Positions 10,501 through 18,585 of a DNA stretch of 50,484 bases are shown here, piece by piece. The notes below the pieces were generated by a model. The model worked only from the letters and a program-made list of their open reading frames with translations. It had not been told where the DNA came from and searched no databases. The position numbers and the translations under genes were made by a program. Origin of the DNA: an uncultured Erysipelotrichaceae bacterium (GTDB lineage Bacteria; Bacillota_I; Bacilli_A; Erysipelotrichales; Coprobacillaceae); the NCBI GenBank assembly GCA_900538465.1, contig UPXV01000020.1, forward strand, positions 1 to 50,484, in the 5' to 3' direction. The stretch's first letter is position 1. Each line of letters starts with the position of its first letter.

Positions 10501-13500
10501 TTTGATCTCGTGTATATCCATCTAATGTTGATTCTTCTTGATAATAATATGTCTTTCCAGGAATCAAATGAGGAAAAGTTACAATTCCTTGATCATTTGA
10601 TGTATAAGTCTGATATGTTGCATTTTGATTGTTTGTAGGATTTTCTTCATATAATCTAAAGACAACATTTTTCAATTTTTTATCATGATTAATTGAACTT
10701 ACTTTTTCTAATTGATATTTGACATAAGGTTCATTAGCAAGGCTTGAAGCATCAAGAGAAGTAACTTGATTATTAGAGATATCAAATTCAATTTCCTTAT
10801 CTAACATGACATAGCCCTGAGGTGCTTGTTTTTCTTTTAATGTATAATGTCCAGATGGCAAGAACCCAGATTGGGCTGTTCCATCTTCTCCAGTTTTGAT
10901 TGTTTCAATAACTTTATTCTCTTTATCATAAATTTCAAAACTTGCACCTTTTAAATGTTTCTTTGTCTTTGCATCAATTTTTTCGATTTTTAATTGCCCT
11001 TGGCTTTCAACTTGGTTATTTAACTCTAAAGTGTATCTTTGCCCAGCAGAAATATTTACAGGATAAACAGTTTCATTTAAGACATATCCTTCAGGTGCCT
11101 TATATTCCTTAACATAATATGTCCCTGCATCTAAAGAAACAATATTAGAAGTTACACCTCCACTCGCTGTTAATATTGATTTAATTTCAATTGGTTTTCC
11201 ATCTTTATCTTTTACAACATTAAGACAAGATTCATCAGTATAAATATTGAAAATAGCGCCAGCTAATGGAACAGAAGCAGGAATATCAGGTCTCAAAATT
11301 CCATATTTTTGAATTTCAAGACTTCCTTGTGGGATATTTTCAACTTTGATTTCAACAAGTGTATTTTGAACGACAGTCACCATATGACATGTTGAATCCA
11401 ATGTATATCCATTTGGTGCAACAACTTCTCTATAAATATAATTTCCTGGTTTGAGTGCAGATGTTTCTATAGAAGATTGATTTTTTGTATCCAAAGAAAC
11501 TGTATCAAATTTTGTAAAATCAAGATTTTTTAAGTCTTCTTGTGTCCAAACATGATTTAACAAGGTTTCATCCTTTGGAATATAAAGTTCAAATTTTGCT
11601 CCTGTTAATTGTTTTGAAGGTTGAGATTGATCAACTTTAATAAATTTTAATTTTCCTTTATTTGATTTATTTAGAACATATGGATATTGGTTATCAAATT
11701 TTTCCATATCACGAGGATAATTCACTTGATTTCCAATAACAGTCACATGCCATGTTTGATCATTAACTTCAAATTCTCCATCAGCATTGACTTCAGTAAT
11801 CAAATATTCACCAGCAGGAATACCTTCAAACAAAACCAATCCCTTTTCATTCGATTGTGCCTCATATTTTTGTGTAGAATCAGTTTCATTTGTCAAAATG
11901 AACGGAACACCTTTTAACCATCCTGCATCATTTTGTGTTGCACTTGAACCACGTTTCCAAAATGCAACATAACCATAACCATTTTTGTCAGTTTCATTTA
12001 TAAAATCAATATTTTGATCTTTCACTGGTTGTTCATCAACTGTTAAAGAACCATCTTCCTTACTGACAACAATTTTTTTAACATCTGTTTCCTTAAATAA
12101 AGAATACTCAGAGATTTCTTTTAAATAATAAGTTCCTTCAATAATATCTTTGAAATGAACTTGACCATTTTCATCAATAGCCATTGGATTGACAGATTGA
12201 TTATGATAATCCTTAGCAAATATTGTACACTCTTTATCTGTATAGAGTCCAAATTGAATTGTTTTTCCATCTCTATAATAAACATCTTGTAAATGTTTAT
12301 CAAAAATTTGAGTGTCATCTTTTTCAATGCTTGGTGAACCAGTTGTTAAAACTTTTACTTTTTTTGTCACTGTAAAATCTGTTTTTTCAACATCGTTCTT
12401 TTGCCAACCCAATTGAACATTTGCATTGCTGTTAACCTTTTTTTCTTCTTTTAACAATGGTTGGTAAGTTAAAGTCGCAAGATTGTTTAAATTCTTTTCA
12501 ATGAAATCTTCATGGAAAGGAATTTCATAAGCATCATAAGGGTATAAAACCTTTACTGTATAAGTTGTACTTACTGGAGTTCCTTCAGGAACGTAATTGG
12601 TATCTGTTGTTGAATTTTTGTATGTGTTTAAATACTTAAATTCAATAGATTTATATGTGCCATCATTATTTTTTTGAAGAGTATAATCCTCTCCTTCTTT
12701 TAAGACTTTATTCCCAACATTGATTTCAATATGGCTTGCTCCACCGTAAATCGTACCTTGATCAGTCTTTTTAACAGGGTATTCATTTGGCAATGTGTCA
12801 ATAAGAGTAAACTTTGAACAATCTAAACGTCCATAACGATTTCCTGAAACAGATTCATCACCAGGACGAACAAGAATTCGATAATTGACTTGATAATATT
12901 TCACGCCATCTTTTGTAATAACACTATTATTTTGATTATCTTGTTGCTCGATTGATTTATTGATTTGCCAATCCTGAAATGCTGTAGCAGTAATTTGAGA
13001 AGAAGGAATTGAAACAGCTTTTAATGGTTTTATAGATGAACCACTACTTTCATTCCCCGTCATCGCCATATTTTCAAAAACAGCAAGCTCTCCATCAGGT
13101 GTTGTCATATTTTCAAAATGCATTTTTAAATAAAGTGTCCCAGCATTTCCTGGTGCAAGTGTTTCATGAGAAGTGACTTGCAAAACTTTACGTCCTAAAG
13201 ATGTCACAACTTCTGCTTTATTGAAGATTGAACTTGATCCCTGTGACAAATCTAATTCATCAAATTGAATATGATTAGGGAGTGGAATTGAGATTAAACA
13301 GTCTTTATAAAAGACATTATCTCCTGCTGAATTGACATTATAATTGACTGCTAAAAAGAATGGTTCTCCTGAAGCAACACTCTGTGTTGTCTCAGTTGTC
13401 CCTACTTTTTTTACAATTCTTGATGAAAAACTTATGTTAGCCAAAGCTTCACCATCAGCATTAACACTTTGAATTCCATTAATTTGAACAATTGTAAAAA

Positions 13501-13573
13501 TCATTGCTATTGTCAATAACAATATCATTGTTTTTTTTATCAATTGATATAAATGATTTTTCATTTTATTCAT
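7502..13573 (-). CDS. giant adhesin, N-terminal part (signal peptide, adhesin head, ~14 SpaA/Cna-B repeats)
   Basis: The preferred start is the second ATG (MNKMKNHLYQL), 7 bases after GGGGG; the first ATG, 6 bases earlier, is too close to the ribosome site. A signal peptide (basic start, then IKKTMILLLTIAMIFTIV, cut near VNA) is followed by a ~370-residue beta-rich head (from ISFSSRIVKK) that resembles the N-terminal binding region of MSCRAMM-type adhesins. Then come about 14 SpaA/Cna-B domains, each opening like GQLKIEKIDAKTKKHLKGASFEIY and closing like YTLKEKQAPQGY. The 15th is cut by the frameshift, and the native frame ends after AFIWCSI. If the shift is real, this half would be secreted without a wall anchor. 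The gene follows the SARP regulator by only about a dozen bases, so both probably share the promoter near 14810. Confidence 0.85.
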   Translation of the reverse strand: MNKMKNHLYQLIKKTMILLLTIAMIFTIVQINGIQSVNADGEALANISFSSRIVKKVGTTETTQSVASGEPFFLAVNYNVNSAGDNVFYKDCLISIPLPNHIQFDELDLSQGSSSIFNKAEVVTSLGRKVLQVTSHETLAPGNAGTLYLKMHFENMTTPDGELAVFENMAMTGNESSGSSIKPLKAVSIPSSQITATAFQDWQINKSIEQQDNQNNSVITKDGVKYYQVNYRILVRPGDESVSGNRYGRLDCSKFTLIDTLPNEYPVKKTDQGTIYGGASHIEINVGNKVLKEGEDYTLQKNNDGTYKSIEFKYLNTYKNSTTDTNYVPEGTPVSTTYTVKVLYPYDAYEIPFHEDFIEKNLNNLATLTYQPLLKEEKKVNSNANVQLGWQKNDVEKTDFTVTKKVKVLTTGSPSIEKDDTQIFDKHLQDVYYRDGKTIQFGLYTDKECTIFAKDYHNQSVNPMAIDENGQVHFKDIIEGTYYLKEISEYSLFKETDVKKIVVSKEDGSLTVDEQPVKDQNIDFINETDKNGYGYVAFWKRGSSATQNDAGWLKGVPFILTNETDSTQKYEAQSNEKGLVLFEGIPAGEYLITEVNADGEFEVNDQTWHVTVIGNQVNYPRDMEKFDNQYPYVLNKSNKGKLKFIKVDQSQPSKQLTGAKFELYIPKDETLLNHVWTQEDLKNLDFTKFDTVSLDTKNQSSIETSALKPGNYIYREVVAPNGYTLDSTCHMVTVVQNTLVEIKVENIPQGSLEIQKYGILRPDIPASVPLAGAIFNIYTDESCLNVVKDKDGKPIEIKSILTASGGVTSNIVSLDAGTYYVKEYKAPEGYVLNETVYPVNISAGQRYTLELNNQVESQGQLKIEKIDAKTKKHLKGASFEIYDKENKVIETIKTGEDGTAQSGFLPSGHYTLKEKQAPQGYVMLDKEIEFDISNNQVTSLDASSLANEPYVKYQLEKVSSINHDKKLKNVVFRLYEENPTNNQNATYQTYTSNDQGIVTFPHLIPGKTYYYQEESTLDGYTRDQSVHEFSAPTIENTNDDLTQKDGPEIVENIPMGRFYIQKTVQKMDSTESEPLNGIHFSYYPKLSDNASADLEKAKVDKTYLSLGTTANGGELQSPLVNAGDYWVVEEANDSYKAIEPKVVHVEAGVNEKTDKNTSHIQNTYAKGVLKLKKVDAISKKAVVASFNLYKKVDNLTDYSNETPIKTFKTNTQGEWSSQIEPGDYVLIEQSVQGAYVLDQKIHPFTIEAGKTNTTYYDNPIENVPTGSLSLVKYESWNNNQINIPIKGFNFKIYTAQIATQNDEGAILYQKQYYKKGTDTNQTITSDFDKVTVNGLKPGFYYIEEVLTDEQIQNGYKQAPSQVIELVAGKEGIVTFKNINEKSKIKLTKVDANKLTTKLDNAVFEIYRLAEDGEKGETATIGDETYQVVDLGSSYRIISGTAVIYDKDGNTYTADGEGFSTILEPGVTYFLKEVQTPDGYLASQEWVKVGKLQAGQLAEITVENYKPVEVSGQKVDKDGKNVKGATFALLTSQTKANEVAKLSQEKLSQLVSDKNLQEQYGIIQVTTTGDDGKIKFTQLDSTQTYYIIELKAPENYERDTKVHKVKIKVEDDQYLFIDGDGKVLSVINYQHQQIWLKKELTFAGETKPLNGVEFRIYKAIEDQEGTFIYGDKRYGLGDKVDSIFTGTDTPAGDGGAISKRLPAGVYIVEEINSLKDMGLVVNDTNRYHVVNLTLDSHNDDLWKNPIQNTTDYGQFYLNKISSLDDKMLQATFELQVKNGDKYIPYKTFSGNTITITTTGNDIYKPDFYLPAGDYQLVETSVEAGYTLSTSPIQFTIEAGKITGMNGTYDNISGALKDPLIVKNTPQGRVALTKVGKRLIDLTVKEEALANVQFDVYKKVIVDGQLVFSNENKVGTAISQDDGHLLFKDKNGKEIVNNQNWLDAGEYIIKETDISNHGANGYNADYIGKFGIKSNELTEKIQRVDKKGQAIGGEVSQIINESSYGQFQIQKVDSYSQKAFIWCSI
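7526..7530 (-). other. frameshift site (A5 tract) splitting the giant adhesin gene
   Basis: The upstream frame reads ...VDSYSQK then AFIWCSI and stops at 7502. The +1 frame reads KPLSGVQFDIY, the expected continuation of the repeat. With four instead of five A on the minus strand, TCT CAA AAG CCT reads S-Q-K-P and both halves join into one open frame of about 4,064 codons. It may be a real mutation, a phase switch, programmed +1 shifting or a sequencing error. Confidence 0.88.
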
Positions 13574-13586
13574 ACTCATACCCCCA

Positions 13587-14762
13587 TTAATTAATTTTTC
13601 TTAACTCAGTTTTTAAATGAGACTCTTGATGTTTTTGTTTTTCTTGATAACTTCTTACTATTCTTTCTACTGCAATTTGCGCCCCATGTAAATCTGGAGA
13701 TGCAATAATCAAAGAATATTGTGTCATATTGAATTTAGAAAAAACATCGTTTTTTCTTAAACTAGATGAAATGACTTTCCTTAAAATTTCAGATTCTTCA
13801 ATAAGTTCTCTTTCTGTTAATGAATGTGTTGCATCTTCAAGTGTTAATAAAGCCAAAACACGTGCTTTCATAGATCGTCTAGCAGAACGTACATTCACTT
13901 GATAAATGTTCTTAAAAACATCAAAATCACAATAGAAAGTAGATTCTTGATCTTGAGAAAAAGATAAGTTCTCTTCTAGTTGTTCTACGTTCACTTGTGT
14001 TGTTGGTAATGTGTTTAAGAAAAGCTGATATATTTCTTTTAATCTTGGTGTCACCTCTATACCATATTGACTATAATAATAGTCAACAACTTGACGATAA
14101 AAATTCAATCCAATATCTGTCTGTTCAGTTTTATAATATGCCCAAAGACGTGCTTCATATAGACGTGAATCAATAAATCTTTGCGCATGTGGATGCGTCA
14201 ATAATTGAATAATTTCATTATACTGTTCTTGACTTTCTAAATGATGGACAACCCCAATCAAAGCATTTAAACAAGTTGTTTCTAGTAAATTATTTTGTTC
14301 TATAACCCAATAATGATAATTATATTCAGGTAAAAAATCATTATGATAAGCTTCTAACATTTGAAATGCATATTCATATTGTTGTGATAAATTTTTTTGT
14401 TGCATTACTTGAGAAGCCAAATCCATTAAATTCTCATAATCAATGAAACAAGGAATATCCTGATTCCAAAAATAAGCATGTCCTTTTGATTGAATACAGA
14501 CCTCATCACAATAAAATCTTTTCAATTCTTTTCGAGCACGATATATCAAATTACGAAGTGCCCCTTCTGGTTTGTCAGAATTTCCATTTGGCCATAAAAA
14601 ATCAATAAATTGAGAAATAGAAACTTGACGACTTCGATTCATAATTAAGTAAATAATTAGTAATTCTACTTGTGCACTTCTTTTTCTCCCAGTTGGAAAA
14701 ACAACACCATTTAATTTCAAATCCAATCTTCCTAATGTTTGAATTGTTAATTCTTGATTCAT
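13587..14762 (-). CDS. SARP/BTAD transcriptional regulator with degenerate GGDEF-like C-terminal domain
   Basis: The start MNQELTIQTLG is chosen because GGATGG/GGTGG precedes it and an upstream in-frame ATG overlaps the promoter -10. Residues ~1-100 form an OmpR-type winged helix (LTIQTLGRLDLKLNG ... ALRNLIYRARKELKR). Residues ~105-260 form a helical bacterial transcriptional activator (BTAD) domain of TPR type. Residues ~285-375 look like a GGDEF domain: LRKVISSSLRKNDVFSKF is followed by NMTQY where GGDEF would stand, then SLIIASPDLHGAQIAVERI. The RxxD motif (R336-D339) is five residues before NMTQY, exactly where the c-di-GMP I-site sits in GGDEF proteins. A catalytic role is excluded by loss of the signature; ligand binding is inference. 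Placed directly upstream of the giant adhesin gene in one transcript, it most likely controls that adhesin and itself. Confidence 0.8.
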   Translation of the reverse strand: MNQELTIQTLGRLDLKLNGVVFPTGRKRSAQVELLIIYLIMNRSRQVSISQFIDFLWPNGNSDKPEGALRNLIYRARKELKRFYCDEVCIQSKGHAYFWNQDIPCFIDYENLMDLASQVMQQKNLSQQYEYAFQMLEAYHNDFLPEYNYHYWVIEQNNLLETTCLNALIGVVHHLESQEQYNEIIQLLTHPHAQRFIDSRLYEARLWAYYKTEQTDIGLNFYRQVVDYYYSQYGIEVTPRLKEIYQLFLNTLPTTQVNVEQLEENLSFSQDQESTFYCDFDVFKNIYQVNVRSARRSMKARVLALLTLEDATHSLTERELIEESEILRKVISSSLRKNDVFSKFNMTQYSLIIASPDLHGAQIAVERIVRSYQEKQKHQESHLKTELRKIN

Positions 14763-14807
14763 TATCGTCCACCATCCTTGTTCCTGTAAGCACATCTTTT
14801 CACAGTC

Positions 14808-14816
14808 ATTATAACA
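14808..14816 (-). promoter_or_regulatory. extended -10 promoter of the regulator-adhesin operon
   Basis: TGTTATAAT on the minus strand is an extended -10 element (TGn plus perfect TATAAT) with no good -35. Transcription would begin near 14801, giving a ~40-base leader to the start at 14762. The same TGTTATAAT string occurs before the chemotaxis operon (30605-30613). Confidence 0.55.
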
Positions 14817-14938
14817 CTGCATTTTATGAATTTCTATATAAACTTATCACAAATTCAATTATTATTGTTAAAAAGGCGTAGAATTATTCTAATATGTGAT
14901 TTATTCGTGACATCTCACTCATTTTACAGAAAATAAAA

Positions 14939-14962
14939 ACAGTATAAACAAAACTATACTGT
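14939..14962 (-). terminator. terminator of the pilT operon
   Basis: The stem ACAGTATA / TATACTGT with an 8-base loop is followed on the minus strand by TTTTATTTTC. It lies 18 bases after the pilT stop. Confidence 0.75.
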
Positions 14963-14979
14963 CTTTGTATTTATTAGAT

Positions 14980-16038
14980 TTAAATCAATTTTTTTTCTAA
15001 AACAGCAGGATGTGTTGCATAAAGTAAAGCTGTTTCTTTACTGATTTGATGTTTTTGAAATAATTCTAATAAGGAATCATCCATGCTGACCATACCTTGA
15101 TCTTTAGATGATGCAATAGCATTATCAATTTGATGTGTTTTTCCTTCCCTAATAAGATTACGAATTGCTGGTGTACATATCATAATTTCAAAAACAGGTA
15201 TCATTTTTCCATCAAGATTTGGAATTAATTGTTGTGAAATAACAGCATTTAAAACCATAGCCAATTGCACTTTAATTTGTTGCTGTTGAGAAGATGGAAA
15301 AACATCAATCATACGATCAATTGTATTGGCAGCCCCAATTGTATGTAAACTAGAAAAGACCAAATGTCCTGTTTCTGCTGCAGTAATCGCAATATCAATG
15401 GTTTCTAAATCACGCATTTCTCCTACCAAAATAACTTCTGGTGCTTCTCTTAAAGCAGCTCTTAAAGCTGTTACATAACTTTCTGTATCATGATAGACTT
15501 CTCGTTGTGAAACAATACTTTTGTTATGGGTATGTAAATATTCAATAGGATCTTCAATGGTAATAATATGGGATTGACGACTTTTATTAATTTCATCTAT
15601 GATACATGCTAAAGTTGTTGACTTTCCACTACCAGCAGGCCCTGTGACCAAGACAAGCCCTTTCATCAAACGTGCAAGTTGAATAATTTGATTTGGAATA
15701 TGCATACGTGTAGGATCAGGCAATTCAAAGCGTACAATCCTTAATACTGCAGCTAATGAATTTCTTTGTTGATAAACATTGACACGGAATCGACCAACCT
15801 CTGATATTGAGAACGAAAAATCATCATCCCCTGTTTTTAAAAAATAATCAATATCATCTTTTCCTGCAATGGCATAGATTTCTCTAATAAAATGTTCTGT
15901 GTCATGTGGTGTCAAATTAACATCATTGTACTTTTGGATTTTTCCATCAATTTTTAAAGCACACGGTGAGCCAGCAATAATAAAGACATCCGATGCTTGT
16001 TTAGTCACTGCTTCCTCTAAGATTCTTCTTGCTTCCAT
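14980..16038 (-). CDS. pilT: PilT-type pilus retraction ATPase
   Basis: A hexameric motor ATPase of the type IV pilus / type II secretion superfamily, PilT branch, 352 residues (family ~345). Seen: Walker A GPAGSGKST at 133-141, Asp box around IEDPIEY (161-167), Walker B-like GEMRD (206-210), His box TGHLVFSSLHT (223-233), and AIRNLIREG (291-299), the motif special to PilT retraction ATPases. The start has AGGAGG before it and overlaps the end of the preceding gene by 38 bases. It is last in an operon with a GspF/PilC platform protein and small pilin-like proteins. No PilB/GspE-type assembly ATPase occurs in the window, which is unusual since PilT normally works against PilB. Confidence 0.9.
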   Translation of the reverse strand: MEARRILEEAVTKQASDVFIIAGSPCALKIDGKIQKYNDVNLTPHDTEHFIREIYAIAGKDDIDYFLKTGDDDFSFSISEVGRFRVNVYQQRNSLAAVLRIVRFELPDPTRMHIPNQIIQLARLMKGLVLVTGPAGSGKSTTLACIIDEINKSRQSHIITIEDPIEYLHTHNKSIVSQREVYHDTESYVTALRAALREAPEVILVGEMRDLETIDIAITAAETGHLVFSSLHTIGAANTIDRMIDVFPSSQQQQIKVQLAMVLNAVISQQLIPNLDGKMIPVFEIMICTPAIRNLIREGKTHQIDNAIASSKDQGMVSMDDSLLELFQKHQISKETALLYATHPAVLEKKLI

Positions 16039-16420
16039 ACGATTCCTCCTGATTAATTGTTTTTATTGATATCAGTTTTCTCTTTTGAGACTGAACTTGA
16101 AACTGTAATTGTAAAACCATTTCATCATTCATTTCTTTTTCTAAAATATACATGTCTTGATCATGATAATATGCAATAGCATGATCTTTCAATTGTGTTT
16201 CGATTTGATGAACATCTAAATTTTCATAAATATTCAAAAGTTCACTTTGACTTTCATAATATTGACTTGTCATTTCTAAATGATGTAACGTTCCTTCATA
16301 ATAGGTATTGGCTTTTAAATAAGCCAATATTGCAAGTATACACATGACCAAAACAACAAAAACCATAAACAATGATGGTGCTCCAATCCCTAAATGCATG
16401 GTCTCATTTTTCTTATTCAT
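16001..16420 (-). CDS. membrane-anchored small protein of the pilus-like operon
   Basis: The start is the ATG giving MNKKNETMHLG, ~10 bases after AGAGGA; an upstream GTG in the same frame is too close to that site. One membrane segment (SLFMVFVVLVMCILAILAYL, ~17-36) follows a short G-I-G-A-P-S stretch. The ~100-residue outer part starts with a helix rich in Tyr, His and Glu. This arrangement, next to DUF4860 and PilT genes, matches an uncharacterised protein of clostridial pilus-like clusters (from memory of the family). No prepilin peptidase site is evident. It overlaps both neighbours (8 bases with the upstream gene, 38 with pilT), so translation is probably coupled. Confidence 0.7.
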   Translation of the reverse strand: MNKKNETMHLGIGAPSLFMVFVVLVMCILAILAYLKANTYYEGTLHHLEMTSQYYESQSELLNIYENLDVHQIETQLKDHAIAYYHDQDMYILEKEMNDEMVLQLQFQVQSQKRKLISIKTINQEESYGSKKNLRGSSD

Positions 16421-16781
16421 CTTGACCACTTCCTCTCACAAAAGGGAAAGTTTTTACCTTTTTTGATTGATAATAAATATCAACACACCCTTGTTTTTGT
16501 TGAGTATCATCAAAATAAATCTTCAAATCTTTAAAAACATAAGTTTGATTATCAACTTCTTTAACATCAAACAATTGAGTTAATGACTTTTGTGGATGGG
16601 CCTGCATCGTTTCAATAACTGTTTGTGCAAGTAAAAGATTTTCTTCAAGCTTTTGAGCAGCCACTTGTTTTTCATGTGCTTTGACAATAAATGTGACACA
16701 CACTGTAGAAGAAAGAGCAAAAAAGAAAATAACAATAATGAGTTCCATTAAAAATGAAAACGAATGTCTTTTATTCTTCAT
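16413..16781 (-). CDS. pilin-like protein with N-terminal hydrophobic helix
   Basis: The 122-residue product starts MKNKRHSFSFLMELIIVIFFFAL: a basic leader, then a hydrophobic helix with Glu near its start, as in type IV pilins and pseudopilins. The usual Gly before the cleavage point is missing (H-S-F-S-F-L-M-E), so processing by a prepilin peptidase is uncertain. The helix continues with KAHEKQVAAQKLEENLLLAQTVIETMQ, as in minor pilins, followed by a small beta region with one Cys. AAGGAGG precedes the ATG. The likely role is minor pilin or initiation subunit of the pilus-like machine. Confidence 0.7.
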   Translation of the reverse strand: MKNKRHSFSFLMELIIVIFFFALSSTVCVTFIVKAHEKQVAAQKLEENLLLAQTVIETMQAHPQKSLTQLFDVKEVDNQTYVFKDLKIYFDDTQQKQGCVDIYYQSKKVKTFPFVRGSGQDE

Positions 16782-16792
16782 ACCTTTCCTCC

Positions 16793-17242
16793 TTATGAAT
16801 GTTTATATAATGAGACTTCTTGACTCAATCCATCTTTATAAACAACAAAATGAAAAAGATGATGCTGTTCTTCCATTGAAAAATCATCCAAAGCAAATAA
16901 GGGTGTTCCCTCATCTAAAACAGGTTTTTGCTTTGATAGTGTATAATATTCCTTTAAATATCCATCTTGATAATAGATATAGGTTGTTGTTTTTAAAGTT
17001 GATAAAGATAAACATGGAATATGATCAATTTCAACAATAGAAATAGCATCTTTTTGATCATATGATTTGATTTTTGTATTTAAATAAGCCAGTGGTGTTG
17101 TCAAATCATCTTGTAGTGTCCCTGATTCATAAATATGCTGATATCCTTTAATTTCATATGTCACAACAAAAAATGAACCAATCACAAATAACAAGAATAA
17201 AGTTAATGAAAACAATGTATAGATATGTCGTGTTCTATTCAT
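16793..17242 (-). CDS. DUF4860 family protein
   Basis: The start MNRTRHIY lies 7 bases after AAGGAG; two earlier in-frame starts are at or before that site. One membrane helix (~8-30) is followed by a domain with the family pattern TPLAYLNTKIKSYD ... YIYYQDGYLKEYY, which I recognise as DUF4860. The function is unknown; members occur beside PilT and GspF genes in clostridial genomes. It overlaps the upstream gene by 8 bases. A periplasm-side structural or pseudopilin-like role is inference. Confidence 0.75.
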   Translation of the reverse strand: MNRTRHIYTLFSLTLFLLFVIGSFFVVTYEIKGYQHIYESGTLQDDLTTPLAYLNTKIKSYDQKDAISIVEIDHIPCLSLSTLKTTTYIYYQDGYLKEYYTLSKQKPVLDEGTPLFALDDFSMEEQHHLFHFVVYKDGLSQEVSLYKHS

Positions 17243-17534
17243 AGACATGCTCCTTTGCATAAACACGAATCACTGGCTGAAGATTATCACCATCACGATG
17301 ATAAGTCACTTGATATTCTTTTTCATTCAACAGTAAACCATAATGTTCTTTTAAATAATGAATATCTTTTGGATAATGTCCTTCTATACTATAACATTTT
17401 AAACATAATTGCGTAATTGTTTGTTGAATACGATTCAAATCTTGTGTTTTTGAATATTGATTTGCCATTTGAAACGAATAAATCAACCCCACAATCATAA
17501 TCAACATCACTATCATTTTTATTCCTATTTTCAT
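17235..17534 (-). CDS. pseudopilin-like small protein
   Basis: The start is set at the ATG giving MKIGIKMIVMLIMIVGLIYSF because AGGTGATG lies just before it; a GTG nine bases earlier directly abuts the gspF stop. One N-terminal hydrophobic helix is followed by an amphipathic helix (NRIQQTITQLCLKCYSIEGHYP) and then LKEHYGLLLNEKEYQVTYHRDG. The latter resembles the segment of small pseudopilins where an E-G-x-Y-P turn precedes a short beta sheet. The canonical G-F-T-L-x-E processing site is absent. It sits between gspF and the DUF4860 gene and is presumably part of the same fibre or its base. Confidence 0.65.
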   Translation of the reverse strand: MKIGIKMIVMLIMIVGLIYSFQMANQYSKTQDLNRIQQTITQLCLKCYSIEGHYPKDIHYLKEHYGLLLNEKEYQVTYHRDGDNLQPVIRVYAKEHVYE

Positions 17535-17543
17535 ATTCATCAC

Positions 17544-18572
17544 CTACAAAGAACCCATAATACTCATTAATGGCAACATCACAGATAACAATACAATACC
17601 TACGACAACTGATAAAAATGTCACTAATGTTGGTTCAATAATATTTAAAAAACGTTCAATCGCATCACTCACTGCATCTTGATAATGAATTGCTAATGTT
17701 TTCATGATTTGATCTGCTTGACCTGTTTTAAAACCAACTTGAAGCATATTTAAGGCCATTCCTTGATATATTTTATTTTTCTTTAAAGCATCCACAAAAC
17801 TCATATCATTTTGTAAATCAAGACAACATTGTTCTAATTGTTTATATAAATGTTTATCATCAATCACTTTCATAGCATATTTTAATGCTTCTTGAAAATC
17901 ATAACCACTTTCAACAAATAAAGATAGAGCATATGTCAATTGAGCTTGATTCATTGATTTTGCTAAAGAACGTGTAAAAAAGGATTTCTGTACCAATTGA
18001 TACATTAAAGAAACATGAAAAACACGTGAATAAATATATATTCCTAAAATAAACAATGTCACTATTGCTAAAGCAATAAATCCCACAATTGAAAAAATCT
18101 GTCCCAAATGCATAAAAGTATAAGCATATGAAGTTAATTCCCCTCCTAAACTTTCTAAAACTTGACGAAAGATAGGTAAAACTTGAAAAACAATCACACC
18201 AATCACAACAAACATCATCAACAATAAAATCATTGGATAAGTTAAAGCTTGTTGAAATTGATTTTGCATCTCATTCATACGTAAGTAATAATGGCTTAAT
18301 GATTCCATAACATTATCAAGATTTCCACTCACTTCACCAGCTTGTAATAAATGAACCATATAATGATCAAAATCATCTGTTTTTTCAACAGCATAACTCA
18401 AACGTGGATCTTCTTGAAGAAACGTCAATATTTTTGATGTTGCTTCCTTAATATGTCCATTTTCAGTTTCTTCTCCAATCATTTCAACGCCTTGTTCAAA
18501 ATGAAATCCCGAATTTAAAATCATTGCCATCTGATTACAAAATAAATATTTTTCTTCAAAATTAAGTTTCAT
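17544..18572 (-). CDS. GspF/PilC-type inner membrane platform protein
   Basis: The 342-residue product has two copies of the type II secretion F domain: residues ~1-125 (EKYLFCNQMAMILNSGFHFEQGVEMI ... LLQAGEVSGNLDNVMESLSHYY) and ~205-330 (AKSMNQAQLTYALSLFVESGYDFQEALKYA ... MLQVGFKTGQADQIMKTLA). Each is followed by membrane helices. This protein forms the platform that couples the cytoplasmic ATPase to pilin assembly. GGGGGATAATTT precedes the start, 13 bases after the lipoprotein gene, so they share a transcript. It is the first machine gene in the operon ending with pilT. Confidence 0.85.
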   Translation of the reverse strand: MKLNFEEKYLFCNQMAMILNSGFHFEQGVEMIGEETENGHIKEATSKILTFLQEDPRLSYAVEKTDDFDHYMVHLLQAGEVSGNLDNVMESLSHYYLRMNEMQNQFQQALTYPMILLLMMFVVIGVIVFQVLPIFRQVLESLGGELTSYAYTFMHLGQIFSIVGFIALAIVTLFILGIYIYSRVFHVSLMYQLVQKSFFTRSLAKSMNQAQLTYALSLFVESGYDFQEALKYAMKVIDDKHLYKQLEQCCLDLQNDMSFVDALKKNKIYQGMALNMLQVGFKTGQADQIMKTLAIHYQDAVSDAIERFLNIIEPTLVTFLSVVVGIVLLSVMLPLMSIMGSL

Positions 18573-18585
18573 AAATTATCCCCCA

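Noticed and set aside
7600..13400. Long tandem DNA repeats in the adhesin gene
   Set aside because: The SpaA/Cna-B units repeat at the protein pattern level only; neighbouring units differ widely in DNA sequence, so no recent tandem duplication is seen.
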